Positions 1-4,720 of a stretch of 8,002 nucleotides of DNA are shown here, in pieces. Location: contig CAAFSR010000026.1 in the NCBI GenBank assembly GCA_900765705.1, positions 1-8,002 on the forward strand, given 5' to 3'. The stretch is from an uncultured Faecalibacterium sp. GTDB lineage: Bacteria > Bacillota > Clostridia > Oscillospirales > Ruminococcaceae. The notes under the pieces are model-generated. The model did no database searches and was not told where the DNA came from. It saw only the letters and a program-made list of their open reading frames with translations. Each line of letters begins with the position of its first letter. Position 1 is the stretch's first letter. The position numbers and the translations under genes were made by a program.

Positions 1-192
1 CTTGCGCTGTTCGGCGGCATCAAGAGTGCCCGCTTCCGCAAGCAGGTCACCCCCGGAGATGTGCTTACCCTGCACTGCGAGCTGGTGCAGCAGCACGGCG
101 CTGTGGGCGTGGGCAAGGCGTCGGCATGGGTGGACGGCAAGTGCGCCGTCACCGCCGAGCTGACCTTTGTGCTGACCGAAGCAGCAGAATAA
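1..192 (+). CDS. fabZ: 3-hydroxyacyl-[acyl-carrier-protein] dehydratase FabZ, C-terminal part (partial)
   Basis: Frame 1 is open from the window edge to a TAA at 190-192 and gives the last 63 residues of a hot-dog-fold dehydratase. The block reading ARFRKQVTPGD followed by an alternating beta-strand pattern (LTLHCELVQ, then VGVGKASAWVDGK, then AELTFVL) is the usual C-terminal half of FabZ. This enzyme removes water from 3-hydroxyacyl-ACP in the cytosolic type II fatty acid elongation cycle. The catalytic His and Glu lie in the N-terminal half, outside the window, so activity cannot be judged. The protein ends at the normal place for the family. It is probably the last gene of a fatty acid synthesis operon, because a hairpin terminator starts 8 bp after its stop and the next gene is on the other strand. 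A FabA or other hot-dog protein is possible but fits less well. Confidence 0.85.
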   Translation, partial: LALFGGIKSARFRKQVTPGDVLTLHCELVQQHGAVGVGKASAWVDGKCAVTAELTFVLTEAAE

Positions 193-199
193 AAACAAA

Positions 200-242
200 A
201 AACGCTCCCGTTCACCGCCACAGGCGGTGAACGGGAGCGTTT
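200..242. terminator. Bidirectional hairpin terminator between convergent fabZ and purC
   Basis: A perfect 20-bp inverted repeat (arms 200-219 and 223-242, 3-nt loop ACA at 220-222) fills the gap between the two converging stops. Read on the minus strand it is followed by a long T-rich run (complement of the A-rich 190-199), so it is a strong intrinsic terminator for purC, 14 bp after its stop. Read on the plus strand it is preceded by the A-run and followed only by TTTGATTT, giving a weaker U-tract for fabZ. Confidence 0.9.
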
Positions 243-256
243 GATTTACAAAGTGC

Positions 257-1126
257 TTACAGCTTCTTGCCGGTCAGCAGCTCGTAGGCCTCCAGATACT
301 TGGCAATGGTCTTGTCGATCACATCCTGCGGCAGGTCGTAGTTGCTGTCGGGGTTGGCCTTCAGCCAGTCGCGGACAAACTGCTTGTCGAAGGAGGGCTG
401 GCCGTGGCCCGGCTCGTAGCCTTCCAGCGGCCAGAAGCGGGAGGAATCCGGGGTCAGCATCTCATCGCCCAGCACCACGTTGCCGTTCTCGTCCAGACCA
501 AACTCGAACTTGGTGTCGGCAATGATGATGCCGCGGGACAGTGCGTACTCGGCGCACTTCTTGTACAGGGCAATGGTGTAGTCCCGCAGCTTGGTGGCGT
601 ACTCCTCGCCGTGGCCGGGGAACTGCTTCTCCAGCACGTCGATGCTCTGCTCGTAGGAGATATTCTCGTCGTGGTCGCCGATCTCGGCCTTAGTAGAGGG
701 GGTGTAGATGGGCTCAGGCAGCTTATCGGACTCCTGCAGGCCCTCGGGCAGCTGGATGCCGCACACCTTGCCGGTCTTCTGGTAGCTGGCCCAGCCGCTG
801 CCGGTAATGTAGCCGCGCACGATGCACTCCACAGGCAGCATGGTCAGCTTGCGGCACATCATGCTGTTGCCGGTGAACTGGGGCTGACGGAAGAACTCCG
901 GCATATCCTGCACATCCACGCTCAGCATGTGGTTGGGCAGCAGATCGCGGGTGAAATCGAACCAGAACTTGCTCATCTGGGTGAGCACGGTGCCCTTTTT
1001 GGTGACCTTGTTTTTCAGGATGACGTCAAACGCAGAAATGCGGTCGGTAGCAACCATGATCAGGCTGTCGCCGTTGTCGTAGATCTCGCGGACCTTGCCT
1101 TCTTTGATGGGTTTGAACTCAGTCAT
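257..1126 (-). CDS. purC: Phosphoribosylaminoimidazole-succinocarboxamide synthase (SAICAR synthetase)
   Basis: This 289-residue cytosolic enzyme joins CAIR and L-aspartate with ATP to make SAICAR in de novo purine synthesis. Family motifs are present in order: KVREIYD (11-17), DRISAFD (28-34), the block PVECIVRGYITGSGW (98-112), the signature around 139-157 ending GDHDENIS, IIIADTKFEFG (200-210) and DEMLTPDSSRFW (221-232). At 289 residues it belongs to the longer, yeast Ade1-like form rather than the roughly 235-residue form of E. coli. The start at 1126 is chosen because GGAG lies 9 nt upstream and the N-terminus then reads MTEFKPIKEGK. An upstream in-frame ATG near 1180 would add 18 residues that do not look like PurC, and another five codons upstream lacks a good ribosome site. 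It appears monocistronic, with its own promoter and terminator; no other pur gene is in the window. Confidence 0.95.
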   Translation of the reverse strand: MTEFKPIKEGKVREIYDNGDSLIMVATDRISAFDVILKNKVTKKGTVLTQMSKFWFDFTRDLLPNHMLSVDVQDMPEFFRQPQFTGNSMMCRKLTMLPVECIVRGYITGSGWASYQKTGKVCGIQLPEGLQESDKLPEPIYTPSTKAEIGDHDENISYEQSIDVLEKQFPGHGEEYATKLRDYTIALYKKCAEYALSRGIIIADTKFEFGLDENGNVVLGDEMLTPDSSRFWPLEGYEPGHGQPSFDKQFVRDWLKANPDSNYDLPQDVIDKTIAKYLEAYELLTGKKL

Positions 1127-1191
1127 AATCAAACACTCCATTTTTCCATGTTCTCGGCAGCGCAGCAGCGCGGCACGCATCTTACCCTACT

Positions 1192-1220
1192 ATTCTACCA
1201 TACTGCCGCGCGGTTTAAAA
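1192..1220 (-). promoter_or_regulatory. Predicted purC promoter (extended -10)
   Basis: On the minus strand TGG-TAGAAT (complement of 1192-1200) forms an extended -10 element with 5 of 6 matches to TATAAT. The -35 at 1215-1220 (TTTTAA, 17-nt spacer) is weak, which is tolerated with an extended -10. The start site would fall near 1185, giving a leader of about 60 nt. I saw no purine riboswitch core and no clear PurR box in the leader or just upstream. Confidence 0.55.
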
Positions 1221-1256
1221 GGAACAGAATAAAAGAAAAACTGGCCGGATTTGTGT

Positions 1257-1314
1257 TTTTATCGTGAAAAGTGCGCAAAAAACGGCAGGGAATTTCGGCG
1301 TTTTGACGATAAAA
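1257..1314. repeat. Inverted pair of TTTTATCGT elements in the divergent intergenic region
   Basis: The 9-mer TTTTATCGT at 1257-1265 recurs as its exact reverse complement ACGATAAAA at 1306-1314, with 40 nt between the arms. The right copy lies inside a short palindromic stretch (ACGA-N6-TCGT, 1306-1319). The pair sits upstream of both divergent promoters and could be a two-site regulator target. The surrounding DNA is AT-rich, so chance is a real alternative. Confidence 0.3.
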
Positions 1315-1360
1315 GTCGTACTTTATCCAAGAACCTGCCCTTCTTTATAAAATGCAGTCA

Positions 1361-1389
1361 TGGACAAGCGCCGCCGCTTGCGGTATTAT
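1361..1389 (+). promoter_or_regulatory. Predicted promoter of the 6-phospho-beta-glucosidase/GDPD operon
   Basis: TGGACA (1361-1366) and TATTAT (1384-1389) are separated by exactly 17 nt. Each differs from the sigma-A consensus at one base. The start site would be near 1396, giving a leader of about 60 nt before the ATG at 1458. Confidence 0.75.
1365..1380. promoter_or_regulatory. Candidate operator: 16-bp palindrome in the promoter spacer
   Basis: CAAGCG-CCGC-CGCTTG is a perfect 6-bp inverted repeat with a 4-bp centre. It lies almost entirely between the -35 and -10 boxes, overlapping the last two bases of the -35. A protein bound here would block RNA polymerase, as expected for a sugar-responsive repressor of a glucoside gene. 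The regulator is not identifiable in the window. Confidence 0.45.
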
Positions 1390-1414
1390 ATATTATAAAA
1401 GCGTAAGAGAACGC

Positions 1415-1433
1415 GTGCCCCGCAAAGGGGCAC
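1415..1433 (+). other. Leader hairpin just upstream of the glucosidase ribosome site
   Basis: GTGCCCC-GCAAA-GGGGCAC forms a perfect 7-bp GC-rich stem with a 5-nt loop in the mRNA leader. It ends 9 nt before the Shine-Dalgarno AAGGAGGT (1443-1450). There is no U-tract, so it is not a terminator. It may stabilise the 5' end or keep the ribosome site unpaired. Confidence 0.5.
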
Positions 1434-1457
1434 AGAGCAGATAAGGAGGTAAAGAGT

Positions 1458-2897
1458 ATGGGCAGCTTTCCCAAAGGTTTTTTGTGGGGCGGTGCTACCG
1501 CCGCCAATCAGTGCGAGGGCGCATGGCAGGCAGACGGCAAGGGGCTTGCCACGGTGGATGTGACCCCCTTTGGCCCGGATCGTTTTCCGGTGGCAACGGG
1601 CTACATGGAAATGCTGGACTGCGACAACGCGCATTTCTACCCCAGCCACGAGGCCATTGACCTGTATCACCATTATAAAGAAGATATCGCTCTGTTTGCG
1701 GAGATGGGTTTCAAGTGCTTCCGGCTGTCCATTGCGTGGACCCGCATCCTGCCCAACGGCGATGATGCCCGTCCCAACGAGGCGGGGCTTGCCTTCTACG
1801 ACAGCATTTTTGACGAGTGCCATAAGTACGGCATCGAGCCGCTGGTCACCATCTGCCACTTTGATACCCCCATTGCCCTGATCAAAAAATACGGCGGCTG
1901 GAAGGACCGCCGCATGGTGGACGCCTACGTCCACTACTGCGAGGTGCTGTTCGACCGCTTCAAGGGCAAGGTGAAGTACTGGCTTACCTTCAACGAGATC
2001 AATATGCTGATGCATCTCTCCTTTACCGGCGCAGGGCTGGTGTTCTACCCCGGCGAGAATGTGGAGCAGGTCAAGTATCAGGCCGCTCATCACGAGCTGG
2101 TGGCCAGCGCAAAGGCGGTAAAGCTGGCGCACGAAAAAATGCCGGATGCCATGGTGGGCTGTATGCTGGCAGCAGGGCAGTTCTACCCCCGTACCTGTGC
2201 CCCGGAGGATGTGCGGGCGGCGCAGGAGGCCGACCGGGACAACTACTTCTTTACCGACGTGCAGGTGCGCGGCGCGTACCCCGTGTGGGCGAAAAAGCGG
2301 ATGGAGCGCGCCGGGGTGCAGCTGCACACCCAGCCGGAGGACGACCGCACGCTGCAGGAGGGCACGGTGGATTTTGTGTCCTTCAGCTACTATTCCAGCC
2401 GCTGCATCACGGTGGACAAAGAACTGCTGGCAGCGGAGAACGCAGACGGCAACGCCGTGTCTGCAGCGGTGAAAAACCCCTACCTGAAAGCCAGCGAGTG
2501 GGGCTGGGCCATCGACCCGGTGGGCCTGCGGGTGACCTTGAACACCATCTACGACCGGTACGAAAAGCCCATGTTCATCGTGGAGAACGGTCTGGGCGCG
2601 GTGGATACCGTAGAGCCGGACGGCTCCATCCACGATGACTACCGCATCGACTACCTGCGGGCGCACATCAAGGAGATGGAAAAGGCTATCAACGAGGACG
2701 GTCTGCCCCTGATGGGCTACACCACATGGGGCCCCATCGACCTTGTAAGTGCCTCCACCGGCGAGATGAAAAAGCGGTACGGCTTTATCTATGTGGACAA
2801 GGACAACGACGGCAACGGCACCCTTGCCCGCAGCCGGAAGGCCAGCTTTTACTGGTACAAAAAGGTCATCGCCTCAGACGGCGAGGATCTGGCTTGA
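1458..2897 (+). CDS. 6-phospho-beta-glucosidase, GH1 family (AscB/BglA-like)
   Basis: The 479-residue protein is a full-length glycoside hydrolase family 1 (TIM barrel) enzyme. It begins with the family block FLWGGATAANQCEGA (8-22). The acid/base Glu180 is in TFNEIN and the nucleophile Glu376 is in FIVENGLG; His134 lies in the CHFDTP strand. The segment SASTGEMKKRYGFIYVD, with Ser431, Lys439 and Tyr441, matches the phosphate-binding loop of enzymes that act on 6-phosphoglucosides, and the C-terminus closely resembles E. coli AscB. It should hydrolyse phosphorylated cellobiose, arbutin or salicin in the cytosol to glucose 6-phosphate plus an aglycone or glucose; the exact substrate is inferred. 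AAGGAGGT lies 7 nt before the ATG, an ideal ribosome site. No PTS permease, which usually makes the substrate, is adjacent. The next gene follows 82 bp later without a terminator. Confidence 0.93.
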   Translation: MGSFPKGFLWGGATAANQCEGAWQADGKGLATVDVTPFGPDRFPVATGYMEMLDCDNAHFYPSHEAIDLYHHYKEDIALFAEMGFKCFRLSIAWTRILPNGDDARPNEAGLAFYDSIFDECHKYGIEPLVTICHFDTPIALIKKYGGWKDRRMVDAYVHYCEVLFDRFKGKVKYWLTFNEINMLMHLSFTGAGLVFYPGENVEQVKYQAAHHELVASAKAVKLAHEKMPDAMVGCMLAAGQFYPRTCAPEDVRAAQEADRDNYFFTDVQVRGAYPVWAKKRMERAGVQLHTQPEDDRTLQEGTVDFVSFSYYSSRCITVDKELLAAENADGNAVSAAVKNPYLKASEWGWAIDPVGLRVTLNTIYDRYEKPMFIVENGLGAVDTVEPDGSIHDDYRIDYLRAHIKEMEKAINEDGLPLMGYTTWGPIDLVSASTGEMKKRYGFIYVDKDNDGNGTLARSRKASFYWYKKVIASDGEDLA

Positions 2898-2904
2898 GCC
2901 AACG

Positions 2905-2938
2905 CCCCGGCACTGTTTGCGGAACAGCAGCGCCGGGG
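2905..2938 (+). other. Intercistronic stem-loop between the glucosidase and phosphodiesterase genes
   Basis: CCCCGGC (2905-2911) pairs with GCCGGGG (2932-2938). It continues through a 1x1 mismatch into CTG/CAG, or alternatively CTGTT/AACAG. No run of T follows, so it should not terminate transcription. It could protect the upstream message or tune relative expression of the two genes. Confidence 0.5.
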
Positions 2939-2979
2939 TGCGTAACGTGTGAGGACGAACCGATAACGGAGAAGAATTT

Positions 2980-3951
2980 ATGACACCAGAGATCATTGCA
3001 CACCGCGGCGCTTCCTATCTTGCACCGGAAAACACCCTTACAGCCTTTAAAAAGGCTATGGAGCTGGGTGCGGACGGTGTGGAGATGGACGTACAGCAGA
3101 CCAGCGATGCCGGGCTTGTGATCCACCATGACTATATGATCGATCTGCACACGGATATTTCCGGCAAGATCTACGATATGACCATGGGCGATTTAAAGAA
3201 GCTGGATTTCGGCAGCTGGAAGGACGTATTGTTCAAGGACGAGAAAATTGCCACCCTGCAGGAGGCCATGGAGCTGTGCAGGCAGATGCCGGGCTGCACC
3301 GTGCATCTGGAGCTGAAGGCGACCATGAACAACGACCCGGAGTTTGTGCCCCGGGTACTGGAAGTGCTGCAGCAGACCGGGATGGTGGAGCAGGTGATCC
3401 TGATCTCCTTCAACCACGCGCTGCTGCGGCAGGCAAAGCAGCTGCTGCCGGAGCTGCGGGTGGGCGCGCTGGCATACGGCGAGCTGGAAAGTATGCTGCT
3501 GCCGCCGCCCATCATCTGGAAGGATCTGGGGCTGACCAACGGCATAGACGACATGGACACCGCCCTGCCGGCGGCCGATGCAGACGAGGAAAACTGTGGC
3601 TGGATGACCCGCTGGATGAGCGATAAGGTAAGCATGCTGCGGGCAAGCTTCCCCGGCGAAAGCCTGAACGAGATCTACAAAAACCTGATGGCGCAGCGGG
3701 ATCTGCCCGCTTATATCCGCAGCCTTGATTTTGTGCCGGAGTGGGTCAGCTGCGAGTACCACACTGCTTACAAGAGCCCGGATTTTATTGATGCACTGCA
3801 CGAGATGGGCATCAAGGTGTCCCTGTGGACGGTGGACACGGAGGATGCAGTGCGCAGCCTGCTGCGCACCGGCGCGGATGCCTACATCACCAACCGCCCC
3901 GACCGTGTGCGGGAGTGGGTGAAAAAGGAGCAGGCGGCTGCCGCAAAGTAA
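2980..3951 (+). CDS. Glycerophosphodiester phosphodiesterase family protein (cytosolic, with enlarged C-terminal half)
   Basis: The 323-residue protein has the GDPD TIM-barrel motifs: HRGAS at 8-12 (His8, Arg9), PENT (16-19), the metal-binding pair Glu35/Asp37 in VEMDVQ, HHD with His50 as likely catalytic base or acid, HLELK (Glu111, Lys113), SLWTVD (Trp283) and the closing ITNRPD (303-308). The family cleaves glycerophosphodiesters to glycerol 3-phosphate and an alcohol, with a divalent metal. No signal peptide or membrane segment is seen, so it should act in the cytosol. Simple bacterial members are about 240-260 residues. Here the stretch between the strand ending near 168 and the strand starting near 256 is about 87 residues, roughly 50 more than usual. 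GGAG lies 8 nt upstream of the ATG. It is likely co-transcribed with the glucosidase. The true substrate is not predictable from sequence. Confidence 0.9.
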   Translation: MTPEIIAHRGASYLAPENTLTAFKKAMELGADGVEMDVQQTSDAGLVIHHDYMIDLHTDISGKIYDMTMGDLKKLDFGSWKDVLFKDEKIATLQEAMELCRQMPGCTVHLELKATMNNDPEFVPRVLEVLQQTGMVEQVILISFNHALLRQAKQLLPELRVGALAYGELESMLLPPPIIWKDLGLTNGIDDMDTALPAADADEENCGWMTRWMSDKVSMLRASFPGESLNEIYKNLMAQRDLPAYIRSLDFVPEWVSCEYHTAYKSPDFIDALHEMGIKVSLWTVDTEDAVRSLLRTGADAYITNRPDRVREWVKKEQAAAAK

Positions 3952-3961
3952 GCCGGAAAAG

Positions 3962-4003
3962 ACGACCCGGAATGACCAAAAGCCATTCCGGGTCGTTTTT
4001 TCT
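3962..4003 (+). terminator. Intrinsic terminator after the phosphodiesterase gene
   Basis: A perfect 13-bp stem (3962-3974 with 3984-3996, 9-nt loop) is followed by a T-run at 3996-4001. It begins 10 bp after the stop codon and ends about 8 bp before the next -35 box, cleanly separating the glucosidase operon from the regulator gene. Confidence 0.95.
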
Positions 4004-4010
4004 GCCCCTC

Positions 4011-4039
4011 TTGACAAGGGGAGGGGAGATGGATAGAAT
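4011..4039 (+). promoter_or_regulatory. Predicted promoter of the marR-family gene
   Basis: A consensus TTGACA (4011-4016) and TAGAAT (4034-4039) are spaced by 17 nt. The predicted start is near 4046, with a leader of about 50 nt. Such a strong promoter suits a gene held down by its own repressor. Confidence 0.85.
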
Positions 4040-4057
4040 ATGTATCGTATCAAACAG
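4040..4057. promoter_or_regulatory. Candidate MarR operator at the regulator's own promoter
   Basis: TGTATCGTATCAAACA (4041-4056) begins one base after the -10 box and covers the predicted start site. It matches 14 of 16 bases of the site at the exporter promoter (4678-4693). Taken alone it is only a partial palindrome (5 of 8 paired positions about the centre 4048/4049). A further half-site-like CGAACAA follows at 4066-4072. Confidence 0.6.
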
Positions 4058-4097
4058 TTTTATATCGAACAATCTGAACAGAACGAGGAAAAGTACT

Positions 4098-4580
4098 ATG
4101 TATACCAAGCACCCTATTGAAGAACACTGCAAGCTGGATCCGCCGTGGGAGGGGCCGCAGGTCATCCCTGCGCAGCTGCGCAGGGTGGACAACCTGATCT
4201 TTCGGAAAATCAACCAGTTTGCCCGTGCCAACGGTGTGGAGCAGGCGACCCCTATGCACGGGTGGATCATCGAGTATCTCTACCGCCACCGGGACGAGCA
4301 GGTGTTCCAGCGAGATATCGAGCGGGAGTTTTCCATCACCCGCTCCACGGTCACGAACATTTTGCAGCTGATGGAGCGCAAGGGCTACATCCAGCGGCAG
4401 AGCGTGCCGCAGGATGCCCGGCTCAAGCAGCTGGTGCTGACCGAGGAGGGCGTGCTTTTTCATGAAAAAACCATACTCTCCTTCCACCAGACCGACGACT
4501 ATGTAGCCGGGCTGCTGACCGAGGAGGAGAACGCCCAGCTGCTGCGGCTGCTGAACAAGCTGCGGGAGGCGTTGAAATAA
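4098..4580 (+). CDS. MarR-family winged-helix transcriptional regulator
   Basis: The 160-residue protein has the MarR layout: an N-terminal dimerisation helix (about 26-45), a winged helix-turn-helix and a C-terminal helix pair (about 120-160). The recognition helix region ITRSTVTNILQLMERKGYI lies at 80-98 and the wing at about 100-116, with the typical wing block PQDARLKQLVLTEEG. MarR proteins bind palindromes as dimers and usually repress efflux or detoxification genes until a small ligand binds. The start at 4098 has GAGGA 8 nt upstream; the frame stays open further 5' but that part overlaps the terminator and promoter. Its promoter and that of the ABC exporter 140 bp downstream share a sequence, so it probably represses both. 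No terminator is seen after it, so some read-through into the exporter is possible. The ligand is unknown. Confidence 0.92.
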   Translation: MYTKHPIEEHCKLDPPWEGPQVIPAQLRRVDNLIFRKINQFARANGVEQATPMHGWIIEYLYRHRDEQVFQRDIEREFSITRSTVTNILQLMERKGYIQRQSVPQDARLKQLVLTEEGVLFHEKTILSFHQTDDYVAGLLTEEENAQLLRLLNKLREALK

Positions 4581-4649
4581 CAACCTTTCCGTCAAAGCGC
4601 TGAAAAAAAGCTTGTTAAATTAGTAATTATGAACATTTTTCGAAAGCTA

Positions 4650-4677
4650 TTGACATTCAGATCGTTTTGTATAAAAT
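4650..4677 (+). promoter_or_regulatory. Predicted promoter of the ABC exporter operon
   Basis: TTGACA (4650-4655) and TAAAAT (4672-4677) are spaced by 16 nt, with a predicted start near 4684. The DNA upstream (about 4600-4649) is distinctly AT-rich with A and T runs, possibly an UP-like element, in contrast to the GC-rich genes on both sides. Confidence 0.75.
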
Positions 4678-4694
4678 TGTTTCGTACCAAACAA
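4677..4694. promoter_or_regulatory. Candidate MarR operator at the exporter promoter (18-bp palindrome)
   Basis: TTGTTTCGT-ACCAAACAA is a palindrome with 8 of 9 base pairs matching, centred at 4685/4686. It overlaps the last base of the -10 box and the predicted start site. Its inner 16 bases match the site at the marR promoter at 14 positions and at nearly the same offset from the -10 box. A second, shorter near-palindrome TTTTGTATAAAA (4665-4676) overlaps the -10 box itself. Confidence 0.65.
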
Positions 4695-4720
4695 ATAATT
4701 TCAACGGGAGGGAAACTCAG

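Noticed and set aside
404..1267. A 287-codon open frame on the plus strand opposite purC
   Set aside because: purC is unmistakable on the minus strand; the plus frame has only composition-driven Ala/Gly/Leu/His repeats.
1127..1457. A purine riboswitch or small ORF in the 331-bp purC-glucosidase intergenic region
   Set aside because: I found no conserved purine-riboswitch core on the purC strand and no small frame with a ribosome site; only the promoters, palindrome, inverted repeat and hairpin listed above are supportable.
1386..2666. A 426-codon open frame on the minus strand opposite the glucosidase gene
   Set aside because: It is a shadow of the GH1 gene; the translation is His/Val/Ala-rich, has no known motif, and starts inside another coding sequence.
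2905..2938. The stem-loop between the glucosidase and phosphodiesterase genes as a terminator
   Set aside because: No T-run follows the stem and no new promoter is visible before the phosphodiesterase gene, so an intercistronic structure is more likely.
3825..4097. Upstream extension of the MarR reading frame
   Set aside because: It overlaps the end of the phosphodiesterase gene, a strong terminator and the marR promoter. The ATG at 4098 has its own ribosome site and gives a normal MarR length.
4667..4720. Upstream TTG start for the first ABC subunit
   Set aside because: It would lie within the predicted -10 region and operator. The ATG at 4721 has GGGAGG at proper spacing.
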